Source: Pseudomonas abietaniphila (GTDB taxonomy: Bacteria; Pseudomonadota; Gammaproteobacteria; Pseudomonadales; Pseudomonadaceae). From it: DNA of 64,000 nt. The stretch lies in NCBI RefSeq assembly GCF_039697315.1, contig NZ_CP155619.1, positions 5,394,001-5,458,000 on the forward strand, in the 5' to 3' direction. Under the pieces are notes generated by a model. The model was not told the DNA's origin and ran no database searches. It saw only the letters and a list, made by a program, of their open reading frames with translations. This document shows, one piece after another, positions 42,187 to 50,959 of this stretch (position 1 is its first letter; each line of letters opens with the position of its first letter). The translations under genes and the position numbers were made by a program.

Positions 42187-44634
42187 TCATTTTCTGACCA
42201 CTTTCCTTAGGGCTCGGGAAAGCTGATCGAGGGAGTAGGGTTTGTGCAGCAGCTCGAAGCCGTCGGAGCCCTTGTCAGCGAGTACATGGCTGTAGCCGGA
42301 AGTCAGAACGACCGGCAGTTGCGGATAGCGTGTACGAAGCGCGTGAGCAAACTCGATGCCCGTCATGCCAGGCATGACCACGTCGGAAAAAACGACATCA
42401 AACGGGTGGGCAGCGGATTCAAGCTCGGCCATGGCCTGGTGAGCATTGGCGCTGAGCACGGTCCTGTACCCTAGCTCGGTCAATGCCTGCACCGCAGAGG
42501 TCCCCACATCGCCATTGTCTTCAACGACCAATACGCAGGTGCCGTGACCCTCTTCCAATGGCAGATCTGCGAGGACCTGCTTCGACGTCCAGCCGTCTTC
42601 GCTCACTCGCGGCAGGTAGAGGGTGAACGTCGTGCCTTTCCCTAATTCGCTTGCCACCGCGATCTCTCCGCCGGACTGCTTGGCGAAGCCGAATACCTGA
42701 CTGAGGCCCAATCCCGTGCCCTCACCGACGTTTTTAGTGGTGAAGAACGGTTCGAAAATGTTCTCAAGCTGCGTCGCAGGTATGCCCGCGCCGGTATCCG
42801 AGATCGAAATGGCCACGAAAGCACCGGTCGAAGGAGGGTGAAGCCTGACGGTGGGCATGGATTCGACCGGGCGCACCGTGATGGTGAGCGTGCCTTCTCC
42901 CATCATCGCGTCCCGGGCGTTGGCGACCATATTGACCAGTGCCGTATCGAACTGGCTGGGGTCGGCGTTCACACAGCAAGGCTGCTCGGCGAGCTGGAAA
43001 ACCGTCTCGATTCGCGAGCCACTGAGCGTTCTCATCATCCCGCTGATGGCATCGACGTTTTCACAGACGCTAAAGACTTCAGGCTGAAGGGCTTGTCTGC
43101 GCGCGAAGGCGAGCAACTGCCCGGTGAGCCGGGCGGCACGATCGACCGTCTCTGAAATGGCGGTCACGTACCGTTGTCTTCGTTCATCGGTCAGTTTCGG
43201 ACGCATCAACAGATCGGTCGAAGAGCGGATGACCGTCAGCAGATTATTGAAGTCGTGGGCCACGCCGCCAGTGAGTTGTCCGAAGGCTTCCATCTTCTGG
43301 GACTGACGCAGCGCCTCGGCCTGTTCTCTTTCCTTGGTCACATGTCGACCTGCGGCGTACACCCGACCGTCCTCGAAGGTGCCTGTCCAGCTGAACCATT
43401 TATACGAACCGTCCTTGTGGCGCAGTCGGTACTCATAGGGCACGGTCAGCGGTGTCTCGAATATGGTGGTGAATGCAGCCAGCGAGCCCGCCAGGTCGTC
43501 CGGGTGGGTGTAGTCAGAAAACGTGGTACCGACCAGCTCGCTTTCGGACCATCCCAGCTGTTCGGTCCAGCGCCCGTTGACTTCATCCAGGGTGCCGTTG
43601 GGCGATGCGATCACCAGCAGCTCCTGAGACAGTCCCCAGGCCCGATCACGTTCCTGGGTACGAATCGCCAGGTTGTTGGCCTGATCTTTTTCGTGAGTGA
43701 TGTCACGCCCGCTGCAATAGACCTTTCCGTCTTCGAGTACGGCCACCCACGCGACCCAGCGATACGTGCCGTTGCGATGCCGGACGCGATTCTGAAAACG
43801 GGAGACAGGGCGGCCGCGCGCGGCCTGGCTGAATACGGCTTCGCTGCCGGGAACATCGTCCGGATGGACAAAGGACAGAAAGGTGGTGTGCAACTCTTCC
43901 GGAGACCACCCTAATGCAATCGTCCAGGCAGGGTTGGACGCCTCGATGATGCCGTGGGCGTTGATGACGGACAGCAGGTCATTGCTGAGCAGCCAGGTCC
44001 GGCTTCGCTCTGTGGCGCGCTCATTGACCTTGCGTTCGAGGTAATTGTTGAGATCACGCAGTTCGTCCTGACTCTGGCGCAGTCGCTGATCCGAGCGATG
44101 CCGTTCAATGGCGAGCGCAACGGTCTGGGCGATGACCGCGATGGCTTCAATGTCGCCATCGGTTGGCGTGCGGGGTTCACCGTAGTAGACCGCGAAGGTG
44201 CCGAGGGTTTTCCCGTCCGCTGCCTTGATCGGCATGGACCAGCAAGCACGCAGGCCGTGAGGAACCGCAAGGTCTGCGTATCCCTGCCACAGCGGGCTGC
44301 TGGCGATATCGTCGACATAAACGGCAGCACCGCGAGCCGCAGCGGTACCGCACGAGCCAATGCCTTCGCCGATGGCGATTCCGTGAATGGCCTCGTTGTA
44401 GGGCGCTGGCAGGCTGGGCGCCGCGCCGTGCAGCATGTACTGACCGTCTTCGCTCAAGAACAGCACCGAAGCCTTCATGTCACGACTCTGCGCTTCAATG
44501 GCGAGCAGCAGATCATTCAGCACTTCCGCCAGCGGCATACCGCTGGCGATTTGACCCAGGACCTTTCTTTCGCGCTCAATGAGCGCCACAGGGGAATAAC
44601 GTCCACCCAGCAAACTCAGGTCAATGGATGGCAT
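42187..44634 (-). CDS. Hybrid sensor histidine kinase (GAF-PAS-PAS-HisKA-HATPase-receiver)
   Basis: 815-aa cytosolic sensor; no membrane helix seen. GAF domain at residues about 25-175 (GIGSCGTAAARG, DIASSPLW), short coiled coil (DQRLRQSQDELRDLNNYLE), PAS domains at about 215-325 and 335-445 each ending in a GRDI/GRHV-type PAC motif, H-box QLTGGVAHDFNNLLTVI (about 465), ATPase with ANARDAM, SDTGAGIP and GEGTGLGLSQVFGFAKQSGG, and a C-terminal receiver with Asp in VVFSDVVMPGMTG. The GAF domain has no obvious chromophore cysteine, so it is probably not a phytochrome. No DNA-binding regulator follows, but receiver proteins and an EAL enzyme are encoded close by. Confidence 0.93.
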   Translation of the reverse strand: MPSIDLSLLGGRYSPVALIERERKVLGQIASGMPLAEVLNDLLLAIEAQSRDMKASVLFLSEDGQYMLHGAAPSLPAPYNEAIHGIAIGEGIGSCGTAAARGAAVYVDDIASSPLWQGYADLAVPHGLRACWSMPIKAADGKTLGTFAVYYGEPRTPTDGDIEAIAVIAQTVALAIERHRSDQRLRQSQDELRDLNNYLERKVNERATERSRTWLLSNDLLSVINAHGIIEASNPAWTIALGWSPEELHTTFLSFVHPDDVPGSEAVFSQAARGRPVSRFQNRVRHRNGTYRWVAWVAVLEDGKVYCSGRDITHEKDQANNLAIRTQERDRAWGLSQELLVIASPNGTLDEVNGRWTEQLGWSESELVGTTFSDYTHPDDLAGSLAAFTTIFETPLTVPYEYRLRHKDGSYKWFSWTGTFEDGRVYAAGRHVTKEREQAEALRQSQKMEAFGQLTGGVAHDFNNLLTVIRSSTDLLMRPKLTDERRQRYVTAISETVDRAARLTGQLLAFARRQALQPEVFSVCENVDAISGMMRTLSGSRIETVFQLAEQPCCVNADPSQFDTALVNMVANARDAMMGEGTLTITVRPVESMPTVRLHPPSTGAFVAISISDTGAGIPATQLENIFEPFFTTKNVGEGTGLGLSQVFGFAKQSGGEIAVASELGKGTTFTLYLPRVSEDGWTSKQVLADLPLEEGHGTCVLVVEDNGDVGTSAVQALTELGYRTVLSANAHQAMAELESAAHPFDVVFSDVVMPGMTGIEFAHALRTRYPQLPVVLTSGYSHVLADKGSDGFELLHKPYSLDQLSRALRKVVRK

Positions 44635-44710
44635 GACAAACTCCTGGAACTCGGTACGTGACGCTGAAAATAGGGAGTGATCAGGTGTTCTACCGGTGCG
44701 GATTACCCGT

Positions 44711-45499
44711 CTACGGTCCTGGATACGGCGACATGCCGGCCAGCACGCCGATTGCCGGCCGGGCGAACAGGTAGCCCTGCATCAGCTCAACGCCCATCTT
44801 CAGCAAGGTTTCGCACTCCTGCGGCGTCTCGATTCCCTCAGCGATGACGGTAATGTCCAACCGGCTCGCCACCAGCACAATGCCCTCGAGGATGGCCTGG
44901 CGCGCTCGATCCTGATCGATTCCACGGGTCAGCGCCATGTCGATTTTCAGGACATTAGGCTGGAACATCGCCAGAAAGTTGAGGCCCGAATAGCCCGATC
45001 CGAAGTCATCGATGGCCGTGGTGAAACCCTGACGCTCGTACTCTTCAAAAATCGACTTCAGGTGCTCGGGATCGTCCACACGCTCACCTTCCGTGACCTC
45101 GAACATCAGGCGCCCGACGGGGAAATCGAAAAGGCGAGCGGCTTCCAGGGTCGCGCGCACGCACGTCTCGGCCCTGTAAACGGCATTGGGCAAAAAGTTG
45201 ATGCTGAGTTTGCAATCAGGAATCGATAACAGCCCAAGCTGCGCGGCCAGCTCGATGGCCTTGACCCGGCAAGACTGGTCGAACCGGTAACGGTTGCTGT
45301 CGTTCACCCTTCCCAGGATGCTCGCAGCGGACTCTCCGTTGATACCGCGCACCAGCGCCTCGTAAGCGTAGGCAGCGCCGGTCTTCACGTTGAAGATCGG
45401 CTGAAAGGCCATGGTGAAGTCGAATCCCAGTCCGTCGAGATTGCGGCATTCAGCGCATCCGACGGATTTGAATACAGGGGTGGGGGGGCGCTGGGTCAT
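44711..45499 (-). CDS. EAL-domain c-di-GMP phosphodiesterase
   Basis: 262-aa protein consisting of one EAL domain. Metal and catalytic motifs appear intact: EALVRG, NFLP, the Glu in FEVTEGER, the DDFGSGYSGL loop, KIDM, AEGIET and QGYLFARP. A short N-terminal extension carries CAECRNLDGLGFDF, a C-x-x-C pair that could bind metal or respond to redox, as in BLUF-less YcgF-like relatives. It lies next to the hybrid kinase (76 bp) on the same strand, suggesting linked control of c-di-GMP. Confidence 0.93.
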   Translation of the reverse strand: MTQRPPTPVFKSVGCAECRNLDGLGFDFTMAFQPIFNVKTGAAYAYEALVRGINGESAASILGRVNDSNRYRFDQSCRVKAIELAAQLGLLSIPDCKLSINFLPNAVYRAETCVRATLEAARLFDFPVGRLMFEVTEGERVDDPEHLKSIFEEYERQGFTTAIDDFGSGYSGLNFLAMFQPNVLKIDMALTRGIDQDRARQAILEGIVLVASRLDITVIAEGIETPQECETLLKMGVELMQGYLFARPAIGVLAGMSPYPGP

Positions 45500-45711
45500 G
45501 CGTGTCCTGCTCCATAGGCGATAGGAATGCGTACCTCATGATGCTACTCGGTGATTTGCACATTTCCGAAAGCATGCATTAGAACCTTTTCCACCGCTTT
45601 CATGAAGCGGCTTCTACTGGGACAGACGGTAATGCATTTTGATCACTCTGACTTCGCATGCTGCCGATTGGCGGAACGATGGTCGGCTGACCATCACATT
45701 TGCAGACCCGG

Positions 45712-46908
45712 TCAGGCTGTTGCGTTCGACTCGGAAAGATGAACCTCAGTGGCGTAGCGACCCGCCAGCCAGGCGAGCACAGACGCGGCCACCAGCACGG
45801 ATGCGCTGAATTCGAAGGTGGCTTTGTAGCCGCTGAGATCAAAGGCCAGGCCGCCGATGATTGCGCCGCCAGCGATAGCCAGTTGGACAATGGCCACCAG
45901 CAAGCCGCCACCGGCTTCTGCATCGTCAGGGAGCGTTTGCGCCAGCCATGTCCACCATCCGACGGGCGCAGCGGTGGCGACCAGCCCCCACAGACCGAGG
46001 AGCAGGGCGGTCAGCACCGGCGACGCGCCTACGCTCACCAGCGCCATCGCGATAACGGCCATGACCAGCGGTATGACCGTCAGTGTCCGGTAGAGGCCAT
46101 TGCCGATGAACCTTTCGATCAGAAAGGTCCCGACAAAACCTGCAACGCCCAGGCCTAGTAACATGAACGACAGTGTCGAGACGCTGACACCGGTGACCCC
46201 TTCAAGAAACGGGCGCAAATACGTGAACAGCATGAACTGACCCATGAAAAACACGCTCACTGCGATCATGCCCAAGGCAACGGGCAACTGCTTCATCAAC
46301 CTTAGGGCGTTGCCGCTGCCTGCCTGACGCTCGGCCTTGAAGGACGGCAGACTGATCAGCAGCCACACGGCCGCCAGCGTTGCGACAGGCACCACGCAGA
46401 AGAAAGCGCCGCGCCAGCCGATCAACGCGCCAAGAAAGCTGCCTGCCGGGGCTGCAATGACCGTTGCGAGCGCATTACCTCCATTGACAATGGCCAGGGC
46501 CCGGGAAACCTGGTCAGGCGGCACCAGTCGCATGGCGGTCGCCGCCGACAATGACCAGAAACCGCCGATCGCGATGCCGATCAAGGCGCGTCCAAACATG
46601 AACGAGGGGTAGCCGGGCGCGAGCGCGACGACCGTGCCCGAGACGATCATCAACAAGGTCAGGCACAGCAGCAGCTTCTTGCGTTCGACCCGCGCGGCGA
46701 TCGCTGCGATGACCAGACTGGTGACCAGTGCGAAGGCACCGGATACGGAAATACCCTGGCCGGCCTGGCCTTCGGTGATCTGCAGTTCTGCGGCGATGGG
46801 GGTCAGCAGGCTGACCGGCATGAACTCTGACGCGACCAGCGCGAAGGCGGCCAGCGACATGGCGAGCACGGCGCTCCAGCCGCGTTTTTCTGTAGAGCGA
46901 GACGTCAT
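45712..46908 (-). CDS. MFS exporter of the NepI (purine ribonucleoside efflux) type
   Basis: 398-aa inner-membrane proton antiporter with 12 hydrophobic segments. DHA1-family signs are the ASEFMPVSLLTPIA start of helix 1, the loop 2-3 region RVERKKLLL, GRALIGIAIGGFWSLSAATAMRLVP and PVGWWTWLAQTLPDDAEAGGG near helix 10; the last two match NepI of Escherichia coli closely. It likely exports a small compound, with nucleosides as an inference from family. It is divergent from an AraC regulator with a 308-bp shared upstream region. Confidence 0.9.
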   Translation of the reverse strand: MTSRSTEKRGWSAVLAMSLAAFALVASEFMPVSLLTPIAAELQITEGQAGQGISVSGAFALVTSLVIAAIAARVERKKLLLCLTLLMIVSGTVVALAPGYPSFMFGRALIGIAIGGFWSLSAATAMRLVPPDQVSRALAIVNGGNALATVIAAPAGSFLGALIGWRGAFFCVVPVATLAAVWLLISLPSFKAERQAGSGNALRLMKQLPVALGMIAVSVFFMGQFMLFTYLRPFLEGVTGVSVSTLSFMLLGLGVAGFVGTFLIERFIGNGLYRTLTVIPLVMAVIAMALVSVGASPVLTALLLGLWGLVATAAPVGWWTWLAQTLPDDAEAGGGLLVAIVQLAIAGGAIIGGLAFDLSGYKATFEFSASVLVAASVLAWLAGRYATEVHLSESNATA

Positions 46909-47216
46909 GGGAATTCCTGTGATGCGACAAGCGCGTTGATTCGTTTTGCGGAGAAGTTGTGCTGAAAAAAGCGGGTCTCTGGGGACGGGTCGGTTGATGC
47001 GAGTCAGCCGTGCAGGCGTTTCTTCCCCGCATGGCTCGGTGAGGGGTGGGTTGCGTTAGTCCTTTTTCGTAACAGTTCGACACATTCTCCCTGTCGATCC
47101 GCCTGTGCCCTAGTGCATTCCTCTTGAATGCTTGCCTAATCCTATGAGGATGCGGGGCGATGGATAGGAAACGCCTCTGCAGCGCATTAGAGTTCGGTCA
47201 ACAGAAGAGACCTGAC
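46909..47216. promoter_or_regulatory. Divergent promoter region of MFS exporter and AraC regulator
   Basis: 308 bp with no gene. ATCCTATGAGGAT (47139-47151) is a short dyad about 65 bp before the AraC start; it could be an operator, but this rests on position alone. Confidence 0.3.
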
Positions 47217-48149
47217 ATGATGCCGATCACCCCGCGCCATGAATCCCCCTTGGCGGCAAACATCGACCCCCGCGTGAGCGTGACGGGTGACATCGCCACC
47301 GCCATTTCCGGACTGTCGCTGTTTCGTCGTGACCAGCCGGCGCCTCCCGCCGTGTGCATGATCGAGCCGAGCCTGATTCTGGTGGGCCGTGGCGAGAAAC
47401 GGTTGTGGGTGGGAGGCGAGGGTTACCGCTACGGCCCGTCGCAATTGCTGGTCACTTCACTGGATTTGCCCGCCAACTCCGAAGTGATGGTTGCCAGTCC
47501 CGAGCAGCCCTGTGTCGGGCTCGTGCTGAAACTGGATGTGAGCATGCTCGCCGAGGTCATCACTCAAGGTGGCTTGCCTGCAACCCGTCAGCGAGCGGAA
47601 GGGGCAGGTGCCGGGATTGGCCACCTGTCATCGGCGCTGGAAAGCGCGCTTGATCGCCTGCTGACGTTGCTCGACGAACCTGAGGCGATCCCCGTGCTGG
47701 CGCCGCTGATTTTGCGGGAGATCCACTATCGGCTGCTCAATACGGATCAGGGGCCAAGGCTGCGGCAGATCACGGCCGTCGATGGCCAGGGTTATCGCAT
47801 TGCCAAAGCCATCGACTGGCTCAAGCTCAACTACGCCGCGGCGTTGCGCATCGATGAGCTGGCGGCCCGCGTGCAAATGAGCGCACCGACCTTTCACCAT
47901 CATTTCCGCCAACTGACCGGCATGAGCCCGCTGCAGTACCAGAAGTGGCTGCGCCTGAACGAGGCACGTCGCCTGATGCTGATGGAGCGGCTGGATGTTT
48001 CGCGGGCGGCCTTCGCCGTCGGGTATGAAAGCCCCTCACAGTTCAGCCGCGAATACGGTCGCCTGTTCGGGACGGCGCCCAGTCGGGACATGGCGTTGCT
48101 GCGCGGGCAGCCCATTGAGGCACAAGCACTCGACAACGCGGGACCCTGA
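47217..48149 (+). CDS. AraC-family transcriptional regulator
   Basis: 310-aa regulator with the AraC_N cupin-like domain (about residues 20-170, SLILVGRGEKRLWVGGE, LLVTSLDLPANSEV) and a C-terminal double helix-turn-helix (IDELAARVQMSAPTFHHHFRQLTG and VSRAAFAVGYESPSQFSREYGRLFG). The ATG at 47217 follows AGAAGAGA; an open frame upstream is unlikely to be translated. It is divergent from the NepI-like exporter and 88 bp ahead of the molybdenum-hydroxylase operon, so either may be its target. Confidence 0.92.
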   Translation: MMPITPRHESPLAANIDPRVSVTGDIATAISGLSLFRRDQPAPPAVCMIEPSLILVGRGEKRLWVGGEGYRYGPSQLLVTSLDLPANSEVMVASPEQPCVGLVLKLDVSMLAEVITQGGLPATRQRAEGAGAGIGHLSSALESALDRLLTLLDEPEAIPVLAPLILREIHYRLLNTDQGPRLRQITAVDGQGYRIAKAIDWLKLNYAAALRIDELAARVQMSAPTFHHHFRQLTGMSPLQYQKWLRLNEARRLMLMERLDVSRAAFAVGYESPSQFSREYGRLFGTAPSRDMALLRGQPIEAQALDNAGP

Positions 48150-48237
48150 GCGAAAGACAGGCTTTACCGGTGATGCGCCTCGCTGCGCGTCACCCCTGAT
48201 AACAATGCACATCAACCGATGATCAAGCGGGTGAGCC

Positions 48238-48693
48238 ATGGAACTACGAATCAACCAGAAGACCTATCAGGTCGATGCCGACGCCGACACGCCCCTGTTG
48301 TGGGTGATCCGCGATGACCTGGGCATGACCGGCACCAAGTATGGCTGTGGCCTGGCGCAGTGCGGGGCCTGCTCCGTGCTGGTAGACGGCAATGTGGTGC
48401 GCTCGTGCGTCACGCCCGTGGCGGGTGTGGTCGGCCGAGAGGTCACCACCATCGAGGCGATTGAGGCCGATGACGTGGGCAAGCGTGTCGTCGCGACCTG
48501 GGTCGATCTTCAGGTTGCCCAGTGCGGGTATTGCCAGTCCGGGCAGGTCATGGCAGCCACGGCGCTGCTCAAGCACAACCCCACACCGAGTGATGCGCAA
48601 ATCGAGGCCGCGATGGTCAATCTGTGTCGCTGTGGCACCTACAACGCCATTCATGCCGCCGTGCATGAACTGGCCGGCAAGGGAGACGCGTGA
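48238..48693 (+). CDS. Isoquinoline 1-oxidoreductase-type alpha subunit (2Fe-2S)
   Basis: 151-aa electron-transfer subunit of a xanthine-oxidase-family hydroxylase. It holds one plant-type 2Fe-2S cluster (GTKYGCGLAQCGACSVL and the following Cys) and one C-terminal cluster (CGYCQSGQ and CRCG). Two clusters pass electrons from the molybdenum subunit to the cytochrome. Its stop overlaps the start of the next gene. The family covers isoquinoline, nicotinate and aldehyde oxidising enzymes, so the substrate is open. Confidence 0.93.
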   Translation: MELRINQKTYQVDADADTPLLWVIRDDLGMTGTKYGCGLAQCGACSVLVDGNVVRSCVTPVAGVVGREVTTIEAIEADDVGKRVVATWVDLQVAQCGYCQSGQVMAATALLKHNPTPSDAQIEAAMVNLCRCGTYNAIHAAVHELAGKGDA

Positions 48694-50942
48694 TGAACGT
48701 CCGTATCGACCCTGCCTTGCAACCCTCCGCACTTGCCTTGACTGACCCGGTCAACCTTTCCCGACGTCGTTTTCTGACAGGGACCGCGCTGGGCGCTCTG
48801 GTGCTGGGCTTCGGCTTGCCGCTTGGATCGGCCCGCGTGCAGGCTGCGGCTGCAGCGACGGCCGAGCGGGGCACGCAAGTTCCGGCGTTTCTGGAAATCC
48901 GCCCTGACAACCGGGTGCGCCTGCTGTGCCCGTTCATGGAAGGCGGGCAGGGCACGTTCACCGCGATGGCGCAGATCATCGGTGAAGAACTGGACGCCGA
49001 CCCTGCGACCTTTCTGGTCGAAGCCGCGCCGCCTGGCGAGGCCTATGTGGTGATGGAAAACGGCATGCGCATCACCGGCGGCAGCATGTCGGTGCGCATG
49101 AGCTACCCGGTCATGCGCCGCCTCGGCGCCTTGGCCCGCGCCATGCTGATGGAGGCGGGCGCGCAGGCCCTCAAAGTACCGGTCAGCGAGTTGACCACCG
49201 AACCGGGCAAGGTGGTCCATGCCGCCTCCGGTCGCTCCCTCGACTACGGCGCGTTGGCCGAGCGTGCGATGAGCCTGCCGGTTCCCGATCCTGCCAGCGT
49301 GCAACTGCGCGACCCGAGTCAGTTCCGCTGGATCGGCAAGCCCGTGAAACGCATCGATGCCTACGACAAGTCCACCGGCAAGGCGCTCTACAGCATCGAC
49401 CTCAAGGTCGACGGCATGCTGCACGCCGCCGTTCAGCATGCGCCGCGCCTGGGCATGACGGTCGCGAAACTGCGCAACGAAGATCAGGTCAAGGCCATGA
49501 AGGGCGTGCATTCCGTGCACCGTCTCGACGGTGCCGTGGCCGTGGTCGCCGAACGCTGGTGGCACGCAAAACGTGCGGTGGAAGCGGTTCAGGTCGACTG
49601 GCAGGAACCCACGGCCGACAGCAAAGTAAGACCGATGCCTGCGGACTTTTCCAGCGATGCGTATTTCAAGCGGCTGGCGGCGGAGAAAGGCCCTGCCCGC
49701 GACGATGAAAACGAAGGCGACGTTGCCGCGAGCCTGGCCAATGCCAAGGTCCGTGTCGACGCGACTTACCACAACCAGTACCTGAATCACGGCCAGCTGG
49801 AGCCACCGTCGGCGTTGGCGCGCTTCAACCCGGATGGCTCGCTGGAGGTCTGGCTGCCCAATCAGGCGCCGGACATGTTCCGCGCTGACATCGCCAAGCG
49901 CACCGGTCTCGACCTTTCGCAGATCACGCTGCATTCGCCGCTGCTGGGCGGGTTCTTCGGGCGGCACTTTCTGTACGACTCCGCCAACCCGTACCCCCAG
50001 GCCATCGTCCTGGCCAAGGCGGTCGGGCGTCCGGTCAAGCTCATCTGGACCCGCGAGGAAGAGTTTCTGCGCGACGTGCTCCGTCCGGTTGCCGCCGTCA
50101 ATTTCCGTGCGGCGCTGGATAACGACGGCTGGCCGCTGGCGATTGAAGCGGTCAGCGCCACGGAGGGACCTACCGAGGCCCTTGCGGGCAAGCAGGGTGA
50201 CAAGCTCGACCCGACGGCTCTGGAAGGTTTGTCGGGCAAGTCCTACGCCATCCCCAACAAACGCATCGCCCAGATCTACGTCAAAGGCCCGGCCATGCTG
50301 GGTTACTGGCGTTCAGTGGGGAATTCACTCAACGACTTTTTTTACGAGTCGTTCCTTGACGAGCTGGCCGACAAGGGCGGCAAGGACCCGTTCGAGCTGC
50401 GCCTGCACCTGCTGCGCGACAACAAGCGCCTGACCACGCTGCTGCAGGCGGTGGGCGAATTGTCGGGAGGCTGGAAGCGGGGACCGTTTACCGCCGAGGA
50501 CGGCACAAAGCGTGCGCGCGGCGTCGCGATGGCATCGCCTTTCGGCACGCAGACGGCGGTGATTGCCGAAGTCTCCCTCGAGAACGGGCAGGTCAAGGTG
50601 CATGACATCTGGCAGGCGATCGACCCCGGCAGCATCGTCAACCCGGCGATTGTCGAGGCTCAGGTCAATGGTGCCGTGGCGCTGGGCCTTTCTCAGACGC
50701 TGGTGGAGGAAGCGGTGTGGATAGAGGGCAAACCCCGCGCCCGTAATTACGATCTGTACCCTATTCTGCCGCCTGCGCGCATGGCAAGGGTGCATGTCCG
50801 GGTGGTCGAGAGCGGGGAAAAGATGGGAGGTGTCGGCGAGCCGCCGCTGCCTGCCGTCGCGCCGGCCGTTGCCAATGCAGTGGCCGCACTGACGGGGCAG
50901 CGGGTTCGCAGCCTGCCCCTGAGCCGACACACCTTTACTTGA
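48693..50942 (+). CDS. Isoquinoline 1-oxidoreductase-type beta subunit (molybdopterin), Tat-exported
   Basis: 749-aa molybdenum-cofactor-binding catalytic subunit. A twin-arginine signal is present (SRRRFLTGTALGALVLG), so the complex works in the periplasm. Cofactor-region motifs follow: FMEGGQGTF, GGSMSVRMSY, GLSQTLVEEA and the catalytic-Glu region GGVGEPPLPAVAPAV near the end. ATG at 48693 overlaps the previous stop, with GGGAGA before it. Length is normal for IorB-type enzymes. The two-subunit form lacks an FAD subunit, and electrons are expected to go to the cytochrome c encoded next. Confidence 0.92.
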   Translation: MNVRIDPALQPSALALTDPVNLSRRRFLTGTALGALVLGFGLPLGSARVQAAAAATAERGTQVPAFLEIRPDNRVRLLCPFMEGGQGTFTAMAQIIGEELDADPATFLVEAAPPGEAYVVMENGMRITGGSMSVRMSYPVMRRLGALARAMLMEAGAQALKVPVSELTTEPGKVVHAASGRSLDYGALAERAMSLPVPDPASVQLRDPSQFRWIGKPVKRIDAYDKSTGKALYSIDLKVDGMLHAAVQHAPRLGMTVAKLRNEDQVKAMKGVHSVHRLDGAVAVVAERWWHAKRAVEAVQVDWQEPTADSKVRPMPADFSSDAYFKRLAAEKGPARDDENEGDVAASLANAKVRVDATYHNQYLNHGQLEPPSALARFNPDGSLEVWLPNQAPDMFRADIAKRTGLDLSQITLHSPLLGGFFGRHFLYDSANPYPQAIVLAKAVGRPVKLIWTREEEFLRDVLRPVAAVNFRAALDNDGWPLAIEAVSATEGPTEALAGKQGDKLDPTALEGLSGKSYAIPNKRIAQIYVKGPAMLGYWRSVGNSLNDFFYESFLDELADKGGKDPFELRLHLLRDNKRLTTLLQAVGELSGGWKRGPFTAEDGTKRARGVAMASPFGTQTAVIAEVSLENGQVKVHDIWQAIDPGSIVNPAIVEAQVNGAVALGLSQTLVEEAVWIEGKPRARNYDLYPILPPARMARVHVRVVESGEKMGGVGEPPLPAVAPAVANAVAALTGQRVRSLPLSRHTFT

Positions 50943-50959
50943 TCAGCGCAGGAGCGTCC

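Noticed and set aside
42187..44634. Bacteriophytochrome
   Set aside because: There is a single GAF domain without a bilin-binding Cys or PHY domain; GAF-PAS hybrid kinase is a better description.
48651..49967. Long minus-strand open frame opposite the molybdenum subunit
   Set aside because: Same antisense GC artefact; the sense frame has Tat signal and cofactor motifs.
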